Source: an uncultured Christensenella sp. (GTDB lineage: Bacteria > Bacillota > Clostridia > Christensenellales > Borkfalkiaceae). From it: DNA of 58,195 nt. This document shows, in pieces, positions 44,052 to 53,068 of the stretch. The notes below the pieces were generated by a model that saw only the letters and a program-made list of their open reading frames with translations, did not search any database and was not told the origin of the DNA. How positions within the stretch are numbered: position 1 is the stretch's first letter; each line of letters starts with the position of its first letter. The DNA lies in assembly GCA_910578765.1 (NCBI GenBank), contig CAJTRW010000005.1:1-58195 (forward strand). Reading direction: 5' to 3'. The position numbers and the translations under genes were made by a program.

Positions 44052-44488
44052 TGCAGAAAATAAATATAGTTTGCATCGGCAAAATAAAGGAAAAATTTTA
44101 CCGCGACGCCGTTGAAGAATATTTGAAGCGTCTGTCGCGCTTTGCGAAAATTACCGTTAAAGAGCTTCCCGAAGGGAAAAATCCCGAAAGCGAAGCCGCC
44201 TCTGTTTTAAAGGCGGCAAGCGGCGAAATCGTCGCGCTGTGCGTGGAGGGCGAAAGCTATTCCAGCGAAGCTTTTGCGGGTTATATCAAAAACTTGACGG
44301 ACAGCGGTAAGGAAGCAACCTTTATAATCGGCTCCTCGTGCGGGCTTGCGGATTGCGTCAAAAACGCGGCGCGGGTCAGGCTTTCGTTTTCGCACATGAC
44401 GTTTCCGCACATGCTTATGCGCGTAATACTTTGCGAACAGCTTTACAGGGCGTTTATGATAAACGGGGGCGGCGAATATCACAAGTAA
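44051..44488 (+). CDS. rlmH: 23S rRNA pseudouridine-1915 N3-methyltransferase
   Basis: A 145-aa SPOUT-class methyltransferase that modifies helix 69 of 23S rRNA. MQKINIVCIGKIKEKFYRDAVEEYLKRL is the family start, FIIGSSCGLADCV holds the SAM-binding trefoil knot, and the sequence ends in LYRAFMINGGGEYHK, the conserved C-terminus. Length is slightly below the usual 155-159. Translation starts within the stop of the protease gene. Confidence 0.96.
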   Translation: MQKINIVCIGKIKEKFYRDAVEEYLKRLSRFAKITVKELPEGKNPESEAASVLKAASGEIVALCVEGESYSSEAFAGYIKNLTDSGKEATFIIGSSCGLADCVKNAARVRLSFSHMTFPHMLMRVILCEQLYRAFMINGGGEYHK

Positions 44489-44518
44489 CACGCGAATATT
44501 GTATTTGTGTGATATTCG
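44473..44518. repeat. 11-bp inverted repeat across the rlmH end and the peptidase start
   Basis: CGAATATCACA (44473-44483) and TGTGATATTCG (44508-44518) are perfect inverted copies with 24 bases between. The 3' arm covers the GTG start of the peptidase gene, so a hairpin could limit its translation. No T run follows, so it is not a normal terminator. Confidence 0.5.
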
Positions 44519-45240
44519 AAGAAGTCAAAAAATTTTACAGAAGCTACGACGGAAAAAAGTGCGTCATAGGCTATTCTTTCTGCGGCAGGGAAATTTTCGC
44601 GTTTCATACCGGCAGTCCCACGGGCAGGCAGTTTATCGCGACCTATGCCATACACGGCAGGGAGTGGATAACGGCGAGGCTCGCCCTCAGACATCTGGGC
44701 GTCGGGCTTAAAAGCGGCGGCGGCTGGGTCATACCGCTTGTCAACCCCGACGGCGCGGAAATTTGCAACCACGTCCGCCCTTTATGGAAAGCAAACGCGC
44801 GCGGCGTGGATTTAAACTGCAATTTCGACGCGGACTGGGGAAGCGGCAGACTTAATACCAAAAGCCGCGGCGGCGAAAACTGTATTGGCGATTATCCTTT
44901 TTCAGAGCCGGAAACAATAGCTCTTAAAAATTTTACTTTGAAAATACGCCCTTACGTGACGCTCAGCTTTCACACCAAGGGCGAGGAAATTTATTGGGAG
45001 TACGACGGTAAAGGCGACGTGCGCGGCGCGGAAATATTAGCTGCCGCAACGGGATACAGACCGCTGAAAATTTACGGTTCCGCGGGCGGTTACAAGGACT
45101 GGTGTATACAGAAGCTGCATATCCCCGCATACACGGTAGAGTGCGGCGCGGACAACCTTACCCACCCGATAAACGATTTGAAAAAACTGAAAAAATGTTA
45201 TAAGGCACTTAAAATTTTTATTGACAGATATGGAAAATGA
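44509..45240 (+). CDS. M14-family zinc carboxypeptidase-like protein
   Basis: About 243 residues from the proposed GTG start at 44509. The zinc site is visible as AIHGREWITA (His and Glu) near residue 45 and TLSFHTKGEEIYWEY (His) near residue 150, and AYTVECG near residue 210 carries the catalytic Glu. NPDGAEICN and ANARGVDLNCNFD are the M14 substrate-site blocks. No signal peptide is seen, which suggests a cytoplasmic enzyme; gamma-D-glutamyl-diaminopimelate peptidases of this family act on wall peptides. The frame is open further upstream inside rlmH, so the exact start is uncertain. Confidence 0.82.
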   Translation: MIFEEVKKFYRSYDGKKCVIGYSFCGREIFAFHTGSPTGRQFIATYAIHGREWITARLALRHLGVGLKSGGGWVIPLVNPDGAEICNHVRPLWKANARGVDLNCNFDADWGSGRLNTKSRGGENCIGDYPFSEPETIALKNFTLKIRPYVTLSFHTKGEEIYWEYDGKGDVRGAEILAAATGYRPLKIYGSAGGYKDWCIQKLHIPAYTVECGADNLTHPINDLKKLKKCYKALKIFIDRYGK

Positions 45241-45682
45241 ATTTATGCAAGCGGCTCTCGACTGCGCGGCAAAGGCATTGAAAAAGGGAGAGGTGCCCAT
45301 AGGTGCGGTCGTTGTTTCGGGCGGCAAAATAATATCGCGCGGATACAACAAACGCACAAAAAAACAGATAGCCACCGCCCATGCCGAAATAGAAGCCATT
45401 GAAAAAGCCTGCAAAAAACTTAAAAGCTGGCGCATACCGGAGTGTGAAATTTACGTTACTTTGGAGCCGTGTCCCATGTGTATGGGCGCAATGCTTAACG
45501 CAAGAATAAAAAAGGTTTATTTCGGCGCGTACGAAGCCAAGGGGCGTTCCATGACGGCGCAGCTGGCGGAGTCCAATTTATTAAACCACCGTATAGAGGT
45601 GGAGGGCGGAGTCATGCGCGAAGAATGTGCCGAAATTTTATCGTCGTTTTTTTCGCAAATGCGCGAAAGGGAGAAAAAGTAA
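45230..45682 (+). CDS. tadA: tRNA-specific adenosine deaminase
   Basis: A 150-aa zinc deaminase that converts A34 to inosine in tRNA-Arg(ACG). HAEIEAIE (His ligand and catalytic Glu) lies near residue 51 and PCPMCMGAM (two Cys ligands) near residue 81. The ATG at 45230 aligns with the family start MENEFMQAAL, while the TTG at 45221 is less likely. It overlaps the peptidase gene by 11 bases. Confidence 0.94.
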   Translation: MENEFMQAALDCAAKALKKGEVPIGAVVVSGGKIISRGYNKRTKKQIATAHAEIEAIEKACKKLKSWRIPECEIYVTLEPCPMCMGAMLNARIKKVYFGAYEAKGRSMTAQLAESNLLNHRIEVEGGVMREECAEILSSFFSQMREREKK

Positions 45683-45703
45683 ATTTTTTTACCGCCTTTT
45701 CGT

Positions 45704-45732
45704 TTGACTTTATCACCGTATAATAATAAAAT
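45704..45732 (+). promoter_or_regulatory. Promoter of prs
   Basis: TTGACT (45704-45709), 17 bases, TAAAAT (45727-45732), giving a leader of about 75 bases. Confidence 0.75.
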
Positions 45733-45762
45733 GTAAAGGCAACTTAATATTCCGTAAAAAAC

Positions 45763-45782
45763 GAGAGGGCAAACTCTCTTTT
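45763..45782 (+). terminator. Small hairpin in the prs leader, possible attenuator
   Basis: GAGAG (45763-45767) and CTCTC (45774-45778) with a six-base loop, followed by TTTT. The stem is short; it may be a weak terminator or an RNA-stability element. Confidence 0.35.
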
Positions 45783-45815
45783 AATACAAAAGTTAAACGG
45801 AGGAAATATCACCCA

Positions 45816-46763
45816 ATGATTAACCACGGCAACGAAATTAAAATTTTTTCGGGCAATTCCAACAGACCTTTGGCGGAGGCGATAGCCGCCAAGCTGAACA
45901 CGTCGCTCGGAGAAATGGAAGTAACGCACTTTTCCGACGGAGAAATTTACGTCCGCTATGACGAATCAATCCGCGGTAAGGACGTTTTTCTTGTCCAGTC
46001 CACAAATTACCCCGTAAACAACAATCTTATGGAGCTTCTTATAATGATTGACGCCGCAAAGCGCGCCAGCGCGGGCAGAATTACGGCGGTTATTCCCTAT
46101 TTCGGTTATGCGCGTCAGGACAGAAAGGCGCGTTCGAGGGAGCCTATCACGGCGAAGCTCGTTGCCAACTTAATTACTTCCGCGGGCGCGGACAGGGTGC
46201 TTACCATGGATTTGCACTGTTTGCAGATTCAGGGCTTTTTCGATATTCCTCTTGACAATCTCGTCGGCGGACCTACGCTTTACAATCATTTCAAACCCAA
46301 GGTGGACGATAATTTCGTAGTCGTTTCCCCCGATATCGGTTCTGTTGCGAGGGCGAGAAAGGTTGCCGCCCGTATGAACGCGAAAATGGCGATAATCGAC
46401 AAACGCCGTCCTAAAGCCAACGTAATGGAGGTCATGAACATTATCGGCGAGGTAGACGGTAAAAACTGTCTTATGATAGACGACATGATAGATACCGCCG
46501 GCACGATAGTGCAGGGCGCGAAGGCGTTGAAGGAAGCCGGCGCAAAGGAAATATACGCTTGTTGCTCGCACGGTGTTTTGTCCGGCCCCGCGATAGAGCG
46601 GCTTGCTTCTTCCCCTATAACAGAGCTGGCTATGCTTGACACTATACACATCCCCGACGAAAAAATGCTTCCCATTTTCAAAATGATTTCTACCGCGCCG
46701 ATTTTCGCTTCGGCAATAGAAAACGTTTATCTGGACAAACCTATGTCCAAAATTTACGACTGA
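45816..46763 (+). CDS. prs: Ribose-phosphate pyrophosphokinase
   Basis: A 315-aa enzyme that makes PRPP from ribose-5-phosphate and ATP for nucleotides, His and Trp. The flexible loop and ATP-binding part FGYARQDRKARSREPITAK is near residue 93, and the PRPP-binding loop is CLMIDDMIDTAGTI near residue 218. Length equals the family norm. GGAGG at 45799-45803 is the ribosome-binding site. Confidence 0.97.
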   Translation: MINHGNEIKIFSGNSNRPLAEAIAAKLNTSLGEMEVTHFSDGEIYVRYDESIRGKDVFLVQSTNYPVNNNLMELLIMIDAAKRASAGRITAVIPYFGYARQDRKARSREPITAKLVANLITSAGADRVLTMDLHCLQIQGFFDIPLDNLVGGPTLYNHFKPKVDDNFVVVSPDIGSVARARKVAARMNAKMAIIDKRRPKANVMEVMNIIGEVDGKNCLMIDDMIDTAGTIVQGAKALKEAGAKEIYACCSHGVLSGPAIERLASSPITELAMLDTIHIPDEKMLPIFKMISTAPIFASAIENVYLDKPMSKIYD

Positions 46764-46777
46764 TATAAAATTACGAC

Positions 46778-46799
46778 CGCCGCAGAAATTTTTGCGGCG
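46778..46799 (+). terminator. GC-rich hairpin between prs and pth
   Basis: CGCCGCA (46778-46784) and TGCGGCG (46793-46799). It is followed by ATTAATTT and not by a clean T run, so termination is probably partial. Confidence 0.4.
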
Positions 46800-46818
46800 A
46801 TTAATTTAAGGTGTTTTA

Positions 46819-47382
46819 ATGAAAATTATCGTCGGTCTCGGCAATCCCGAAGAAAAGTACGCCAAGACCTTTCACAATATGGGCTGGATTGCCGCGGGCG
46901 ACGTCGCGGCAAAGCTTGACGTAAAATTCAAGAAAAAGGAGTGCGAGGCGTATGTTGCCGCGGCGCGCGTAAACGGCGCGGACGTAATTGTCGCGCGCCC
47001 CGTTACTTACATGAACAACAGCGGCAGGGCGGTCAAACAGCTTCTTGCCAAGTACAAAGCTTCCGCCGCCGACCTTATCGTGATTTACGACGATTACGAT
47101 ATCCCCAAGGGAAATATAAGGATACGCCCTTCGGGCAGCGCGGGCACGCACAACGGCATGCGCTCCGTAATAGCCGAAATCGGCACGTCTGCATTTGCGC
47201 GTATACGCATAGGTATACGCGACGCGGAAGTGAATATTCCCATAATGAATTACGTTCTTTCCGAAGTCAAAAGGGAGGACTATAATTTGTTTATAGCCGC
47301 TTGCGGTAAAGCCGCCGACGCGGCTTTGGAAATCGCCTCGGGCGAACCCGTAGAAAAAGTTATGACCGCGTACAACGGTTAA
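46819..47382 (+). CDS. pth: Peptidyl-tRNA hydrolase
   Basis: A 187-aa enzyme that frees tRNA from stalled peptidyl-tRNA. GLGNPEEKYAKTFHNMGW at the N-terminus holds the catalytic His and Asn, PVTYMNNSG follows, and GSAGTHNGMRSV near residue 110 binds the substrate. The order prs-pth-mfd is common in Firmicutes. Confidence 0.96.
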   Translation: MKIIVGLGNPEEKYAKTFHNMGWIAAGDVAAKLDVKFKKKECEAYVAAARVNGADVIVARPVTYMNNSGRAVKQLLAKYKASAADLIVIYDDYDIPKGNIRIRPSGSAGTHNGMRSVIAEIGTSAFARIRIGIRDAEVNIPIMNYVLSEVKREDYNLFIAACGKAADAALEIASGEPVEKVMTAYNG

Positions 47383-47402
47383 AAAAATATGACGGTAAAA
47401 AC

Positions 47403-48260
47403 TTGAACGAGAATTTTTTTACTTACCGCAACCTTTCCGGCGATTATTCCGCCGTTGAAAACGACATCCGCCTCGGCACGCCGACGGCGGCTTTCGGCGT
47501 TTCGGACGAACTGAAATATCTTCTGGCTTCTCTTTCGCGCAGGCAGACGCTTTACGTTGCTGCGGACGCGGTTTCGGCGGCAAAAGCGCACAAAAGCATT
47601 TCCGTACTTTCTGGTAAAAAATGCGTGCGGCTTCCCGCCAAGGACGAAGTTATTCTCTATAAGGACGCCCTTTCGAAAGACGCGCTGTTTAACAGACTTA
47701 CGGCGGTTCACGCATTGCAGAGCGGCGCCGATATTATCGTGGCGGACGTTCAGGCTTTGATGCAGCTTGTGCCCGCGCGGGTAGAAAGCATAACGTTTGA
47801 AGTGGGCGGCGACTACGATTATGTTGCTTTGCCGTCTAAGCTGGTCGGTATGGGTTACAGTCGCGAATACGTGCCCGATAGCAGGGGAACGTTTACGGTG
47901 AGGGGAGACATTCTCGATATTTTTCCCGTAAATTCGGACACGCCCGTGCGCATAGACTTTTTCGGCGACGCCGTTGAAAGGATAAGACCTTACGACGCGG
48001 CAAGCGGCGAAAGGCTGGAAGCTGTTGAAAGCGTTACGGTAATTTCCGCCGTCGAAGCGCCTTATGAAACCGAAGAAATCGTTAATATTAAAAGAAATAT
48101 CGGAAAATTTGAAAACCTGCGCGGATTCGGCGGCGTACCGCAGGGCAAAAACTCTTTCCGAAGAACTTATAGCAAAGCTCGAATCGGGCGCGCCGTTTGC
48201 GGGTTCCGCGTTCGTTATGCCGCTGTTAAAGTGCGCACGGACGGTATTCGACTGCCTTAA
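47403..48260 (+). CDS. mfd: Transcription-repair coupling factor Mfd, N-terminal part (frameshifted)
   Basis: The first about 230 residues are the UvrB-like N-terminal domains of Mfd (LGTPTAAFGVSDELKYLL; the GYSREYVPDSRGTFTVRGDILDIFPV block near residue 160). After about residue 230 (ETEEIVNI) the frame leaves the family sequence, which continues in the +1 frame at 48064-50814. The likely site is the run AAAA at 48090-48093: with one A fewer, the reading becomes EEIVNIKEISENLKTC. The start is a TTG at 47403 with a poor ribosome-binding site, because no ATG is available in frame after pth. The shift may be an assembly error, a real mutation or, less likely, programmed frameshifting. Confidence 0.85.
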   Translation: MNENFFTYRNLSGDYSAVENDIRLGTPTAAFGVSDELKYLLASLSRRQTLYVAADAVSAAKAHKSISVLSGKKCVRLPAKDEVILYKDALSKDALFNRLTAVHALQSGADIIVADVQALMQLVPARVESITFEVGGDYDYVALPSKLVGMGYSREYVPDSRGTFTVRGDILDIFPVNSDTPVRIDFFGDAVERIRPYDAASGERLEAVESVTVISAVEAPYETEEIVNIKRNIGKFENLRGFGGVPQGKNSFRRTYSKARIGRAVCGFRVRYAAVKVRTDGIRLP

Positions 48261-50814
48261 ATCGGACGCGCTTATAATTTTCGACGAGTGTAAACTGGTT
48301 AACGACGCGTTAAACGGTTTATATAACGAGCATACGGAGCGGGTGAAGGAGCTGAAAAAGGGCGGAGAAGCTTTCGCGTTTTCTATAAACCAGATGCTTT
48401 CTTCCCAAACGCTTATAGACGCATTTAATAAATTTGTCTGCTTCGCCGTTCAGACTTTTACTTCTTCCACGCAGTTTTTCAGTCCGTTAAAGACGTATTC
48501 CTTCCGTTCGACGCCCGCGCCGTCCTATCTCAACGCCGTGCCGCAGTTGGTTACGGATATAAAAAACTGGCTTTCGGGCGGATACAGAGTACTTATTTTT
48601 ACGGGAAGCGTCGTCCGTTCGCAAAAGCTTTCCGAAATTTTAAACGACGAATATTTTCCGCTTTATCCCGTGCCGGACGTTCTCGAAGCACTGCGCGGAG
48701 TGTGCGTTACGTCTGAGGATTTGCCGCACGGATTTATCCTGCATGAAAATAAGCTGGTCGTTATAGGAAGCGGCGACATATATACGAAAGCCCCCGCAAA
48801 GCGCTTACGCAAAAAGCGCGGTGATATGTTTTCCGCGCCCGAAATAGGCGATTACGCCGTTCACGAAAAGCACGGAATAGGCAAAATTACGGGTACGCGC
48901 AAAATCGAGACGACCGACGGAATAAAGGAATACGTCGCCATAGAGTACAAGGGCGGCGACATGCTTTATTTGCCGGTAGAGCAGATGGACGTGCTTTCCA
49001 AATACGTGGGCGACGGAAATCCCGCGCTTTCAAAGATAGGCGGCGCGGAGTTCGACCGAGTAAAGGAAAGAGTAAAGCGTTCCATACGCGCGCTCGCATT
49101 CGATTTAAAACAGCTTTACGCCGAACGCAGTGAAAAGCGCGGTTACCGTTTTCCGGAAAATTCCGAAATGATGAGGGAATTCGAGGAGGCTTTCGAGTAC
49201 GAGGAAACGCCCGACCAACTCGCCTCTGCGGAGGAGATAAAAGCCGACATGTGTTCGGACAAGGTAATGGACAGGCTTCTCTGCGGCGACGTCGGCTACG
49301 GTAAAACGGAGGTGGCGCTGCGTGCGGTTTATCTGTGCGTTTTGGGCGGCAAGCAGGCGGCGCTAATGTGCCCGGGAACGGTGCTTTCCGAACAGCATTT
49401 CAATACCGCGATTGAAAGATTTAAAGACTTCGGCGTGCGCGTGGAGAAATTGAACCGCTTCAAAACGCCCCGTCAGCAGGCGGAAACTTTAAAACGGCTT
49501 GCCGACGGCGATATCGATTTTATTATAGGCACGCACAGACTTTTATCCTCCGACGTAAAGTTTTACGATTTGGGGCTGCTTGTGCTCGACGAGGAACAGC
49601 GCTTCGGCGTGGAGCATAAGGAGAAGATTAAAAACGTCAAAAACGACGTGGACTGTCTTACAATGACCGCCACGCCGATACCGCGTACACTTCACATGTC
49701 GCTTGCGGGCATAAGGGATATAAGCACAATAACGACTCCGCCGCAGAAAAGGCTTCCCGTCCAGACTTATGTCGTCGAGGAGACGGAAACGCTTATCCGC
49801 GACGCGTGCATAAGGGAACTTTCCCGCGGAGGGCAGGTTTTTATTCTCTATAACAGGGTGGAAACCATTTCCTCGTTCTCGGCAAGAATCGCCGAAATAG
49901 TGCCGGAAGGAAAAGTGTGTTACGCGCACGGCAGAATGGACAGAGACATGCTTGAAAACAACGTCTTTTCCTTTTACCGCGGGGAGAAGAATATTCTCGT
50001 CACGACGACAATAATCGAAAACGGCATTGACTTGCCGAATGCAAATACAATAATAATTATAGACTCCGACAGGCTCGGTATTTCCCAGCTTTATCAGCTT
50101 CGCGGCAGGGTCGGACGCGGCGCCCGCCTTGCGCAGGCTTATTTTACCTTTAAGCCGCAGAAGGTGCTTACGGCGGACGCGGCGGCGCGCTTGAAAGCCA
50201 TAATGCAGTTTACAGAACTCGGCTCCGGTTTTAAGGTCGCCATGCGTGATTTGGAAATCCGCGGCGCGGGGAACGTACTCGGCGCGGAACAGCACGGGCA
50301 TATGGATAAAGTCGGGTACGAGCTTTATTCCAAGCTTTTGAAGGAGGAGCTTACCGGCGAGAATGCGTTCACCGCAGAGCTGGATATCAAAACCACGGCT
50401 TACATACCGGAAGCCTACGTCGAATCGCCCGCAGGCAGAATGGACTGCTATAAGCAGATTGCCGAAATACGCACGGTTGAAGATTATAAGCGCGTCTGTC
50501 TTTCGATTGAAGATAATTACGGCGCCATGCCCGACGAGGTGTTAAACCTGCTGATTATAGCGGTTTTAAAATCTTACGCGTCGAAATTCAACGTGCGCAA
50601 AATAAGCGTTAACGCGGCGGAAGGCTCGTTGGAGCTTCCTTCAATCAATTCGTTAAAGGACGCGCGTCTTGCTTCAGCTTTGGACAAATATGCGGACAGG
50701 GTAAGCCTTTCCATGGCAAAAGTTCCGCTTATCAGGTTTGCGCCGCGTTCCAATCCGGCAAAAACAATGCTCGATATGACGAAATTTTTGAAATTTGCGT
50801 CAAGTTTTATGTAA
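48064..50814 (+). CDS. mfd: Transcription-repair coupling factor Mfd, C-terminal part
   Basis: A 916-aa open frame holding the rest of Mfd, which removes stalled RNA polymerase and recruits UvrA. The CarD-like RNA-polymerase-interacting domain lies at about residues 255-330 (GDYAVHEKHGIGKITG). The translocase follows with Walker A GDVGYGKTE near 407, LVLDEEQRFGV near 509 and LRGRVGRGARLAQAYF near 680, and the C-terminal D7 domain ends the chain. Its first ATG at 48064 is only the chance start of the frame; the native protein should begin at 47403. With the frameshift removed the protein would be about 1,136 aa, the normal size. Confidence 0.93.
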   Translation: MKPKKSLILKEISENLKTCADSAAYRRAKTLSEELIAKLESGAPFAGSAFVMPLLKCARTVFDCLKSDALIIFDECKLVNDALNGLYNEHTERVKELKKGGEAFAFSINQMLSSQTLIDAFNKFVCFAVQTFTSSTQFFSPLKTYSFRSTPAPSYLNAVPQLVTDIKNWLSGGYRVLIFTGSVVRSQKLSEILNDEYFPLYPVPDVLEALRGVCVTSEDLPHGFILHENKLVVIGSGDIYTKAPAKRLRKKRGDMFSAPEIGDYAVHEKHGIGKITGTRKIETTDGIKEYVAIEYKGGDMLYLPVEQMDVLSKYVGDGNPALSKIGGAEFDRVKERVKRSIRALAFDLKQLYAERSEKRGYRFPENSEMMREFEEAFEYEETPDQLASAEEIKADMCSDKVMDRLLCGDVGYGKTEVALRAVYLCVLGGKQAALMCPGTVLSEQHFNTAIERFKDFGVRVEKLNRFKTPRQQAETLKRLADGDIDFIIGTHRLLSSDVKFYDLGLLVLDEEQRFGVEHKEKIKNVKNDVDCLTMTATPIPRTLHMSLAGIRDISTITTPPQKRLPVQTYVVEETETLIRDACIRELSRGGQVFILYNRVETISSFSARIAEIVPEGKVCYAHGRMDRDMLENNVFSFYRGEKNILVTTTIIENGIDLPNANTIIIIDSDRLGISQLYQLRGRVGRGARLAQAYFTFKPQKVLTADAAARLKAIMQFTELGSGFKVAMRDLEIRGAGNVLGAEQHGHMDKVGYELYSKLLKEELTGENAFTAELDIKTTAYIPEAYVESPAGRMDCYKQIAEIRTVEDYKRVCLSIEDNYGAMPDEVLNLLIIAVLKSYASKFNVRKISVNAAEGSLELPSINSLKDARLASALDKYADRVSLSMAKVPLIRFAPRSNPAKTMLDMTKFLKFASSFM

Positions 50815-50830
50815 ATTTATCAAAAAAGAT

Positions 50831-50859
50831 TTGCGTTAAATTTAACGTTATTATATAAT
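50831..50859 (+). promoter_or_regulatory. Promoter of the lipoprotein-uppP operon
   Basis: TTGCGT (50831-50836), 17 bases, TATAAT (50854-50859), about 46 bases before the ATG. Confidence 0.72.
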
Positions 50860-50905
50860 GGTAGTTGATATTTTTATCGTATTCCTGTTATAGGAGAATG
50901 TATTT

Positions 50906-53068
50906 ATGAAGAAAAAAAGTTTAGCGGTGGCGGCGGTAGCTTCCTGCATAGCCTTAACGTCGGCATTTGCCGGCTGTTCTTTGGTGTCTACCAATAACAA
51001 GCTTGACATGGAACAGATTGTCGCAACCGTTGATATTTCCAAAGCCGATAAATTTTCCGGAGAGCTTTCGGAATATGCTTCCGCGGTAAAACCCAAGGAA
51101 ATTACCAAAAGAGATCTCGTCATGTATTATATCAGCTACGGTTCCTCCGTCGGCGGAAGCGATACCTCTGTCAAGGAGAAATTCAACCTGTTGCTTGACG
51201 GACTGATTGAAAACGCCGTGCTTATTCAGTACTGCACTACCGAGCTGCTTGCGGACAAGGTTGCGTCGGAAGGCAACGCCGCGCTTGCGGAATATAATTC
51301 TTTGAAAAGCGACATAGAAAAATACGAATATCTTTTGGGCGGCGCGGACAGCGACGCGGTTCTTTCCGTGAAATACAAGTTGTATTCTGCCGTAAACAGC
51401 GCGATTGACAATTACGAAAAAACGGTTATAGATGAGGAGGACGACGAGTACGTCGGTACGGATACCCGTACAACGCCCACAAACCTCAATACCGAGCAGG
51501 ACGACTATTATCCCAAGACAACCGACGGCGGCTTGGACTATTTCATTTACACGGGCTACGCGGGGTATTTGCTTTCCGGCAGCGGTGTTTATAAGGACGA
51601 CGCAGTCGAAAACACGCGCAGGGCTACCCGCGTAAAAGCGTATACAAAATATTTGAACGATCTCGAAGACAATTATCTTGTCGACAGCTCGAAAGAGGAC
51701 CTTACGGATTTTATCTCTCTGGAATATTTCAAAACCGAATACAAGACCCAGTTGGAAAGCGGTATTGTAAACGAGTATTACGACAAATATACGGAAAGCA
51801 AGGAAGAGGAGTTAAAGAGCGGTAATTACGAGTATATAAATAACGAGTATCTTGAAAAGCTCAACGCACAGAAAGAAAATTATTCCACTGCGTCGACGTT
51901 TGAAACGGCTATGGGCAATATGTCCTCGTCCTCGTTCCTTCTTTACAGTCCGGACACCTCCGACAGCGACAAATTCGACGGGACAAACTACGGTAAATTC
52001 GGATTCGTCTATAATATTCTGCTTCCTTTCAACGCTAAACAGAACGCAACGCTTACGGAATTGAAAAGCATTCTCGAAGCGGACGACGACGATAACCATT
52101 ATTATGTCGAAAGAAACAAGCTTTTAAAAGAGATCGAGACCGAGGACCAGCGCGGAGCATGGTTCAACGGCTCGACGGATTACAGCTTTAAAGCCGAAAA
52201 AGATAAAATTTACGGCGGCGGAACCGCGGGCTATTTCGGAAGCGAAAGCGGCCGCGAGTATCTGTTCTTCGAAGACAATCTTACAAAGAGCGCCGAGGGC
52301 GAGCGTTACAAAAAATTGCAGGCGTACGACGGCAGATATTCTTATAACGGCAAAGTTTACGAAAACGAGGACGGCAGTTATGCCCTTCTCGGCAACAAAC
52401 TTACGATAGACGGCATGCTGGACGAGTTTTCGGCATATATTAATTACGTGCTCGGCGGCAACAGTACCGGCAGCAGGGTCAGTATAAACAAGACTTCCGG
52501 TTATTACGATAAAACCGACTTCATGAAAAAAGTCGACGACAAGGACGAAGTGGATTACTCGCTGTTCTTGTACGCAACCGGTAACGTTACGGGTTTGGAT
52601 TTTAATAGGGGCGATCTTCTCAATTCCTCAACCGACCAGTACAAAGCCATGAGCGCCGTAAACGAACTGCAGTTTGCTTATACGACGGATACAAGCGTGC
52701 TTTCTCAATATGCGGGTTATTCCGTATCGGCTTACGATACAAGCTATATAAAAGAGTTCGAATACGCCGCTAAATATGCTATTCAGAAGGGCGCGGGTAA
52801 TTTTGCCGTGTGCGCGGGCGACTACGGCTGGCATCTTATTTACGTAACTTATACTTTCGACGGCGGCGACACATACACACCCGACTGGGCGAATAATATA
52901 GAGACTGAAGGCACTTTCGAAAATCTTTTCTACGAGTGGTGTAAAAGCAACGCGCTTGCAGACGTTTCCACAAACAGGAGAGAGAAGATTATTAACGAGT
53001 ATTATAAGGATTCGACGGTAACCAAATACCAGAAACGGTATCAGGATTTACTTGATTTGGGTAAATAA
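50906..53068 (+). CDS. Large lipoprotein, SurA/PrsA-like in layout
   Basis: A 720-aa secreted lipoprotein. Residues 1-23 form a signal peptide and the lipobox SAFAGC places the lipidated Cys at residue 24. Residues 60-130 (EITKRDLVMYY...FNLLLDGLIENAVLIQY) resemble the helical N-terminal domain of SurA/PrsA-type foldases, and the middle is rich in Asp, Ser, Tyr and Glu. I do not see a clear parvulin domain, so prolyl isomerase activity is not claimed. The position after mfd and before uppP suggests a wall or secreted-protein folding role. Confidence 0.65.
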   Translation: MKKKSLAVAAVASCIALTSAFAGCSLVSTNNKLDMEQIVATVDISKADKFSGELSEYASAVKPKEITKRDLVMYYISYGSSVGGSDTSVKEKFNLLLDGLIENAVLIQYCTTELLADKVASEGNAALAEYNSLKSDIEKYEYLLGGADSDAVLSVKYKLYSAVNSAIDNYEKTVIDEEDDEYVGTDTRTTPTNLNTEQDDYYPKTTDGGLDYFIYTGYAGYLLSGSGVYKDDAVENTRRATRVKAYTKYLNDLEDNYLVDSSKEDLTDFISLEYFKTEYKTQLESGIVNEYYDKYTESKEEELKSGNYEYINNEYLEKLNAQKENYSTASTFETAMGNMSSSSFLLYSPDTSDSDKFDGTNYGKFGFVYNILLPFNAKQNATLTELKSILEADDDDNHYYVERNKLLKEIETEDQRGAWFNGSTDYSFKAEKDKIYGGGTAGYFGSESGREYLFFEDNLTKSAEGERYKKLQAYDGRYSYNGKVYENEDGSYALLGNKLTIDGMLDEFSAYINYVLGGNSTGSRVSINKTSGYYDKTDFMKKVDDKDEVDYSLFLYATGNVTGLDFNRGDLLNSSTDQYKAMSAVNELQFAYTTDTSVLSQYAGYSVSAYDTSYIKEFEYAAKYAIQKGAGNFAVCAGDYGWHLIYVTYTFDGGDTYTPDWANNIETEGTFENLFYEWCKSNALADVSTNRREKIINEYYKDSTVTKYQKRYQDLLDLGK

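Noticed and set aside
48064..48260. Programmed frameshifting in mfd
   Set aside because: No slippery heptamer with a downstream stem is evident, and Mfd is not known to be recoded; a sequencing or real indel is simpler.
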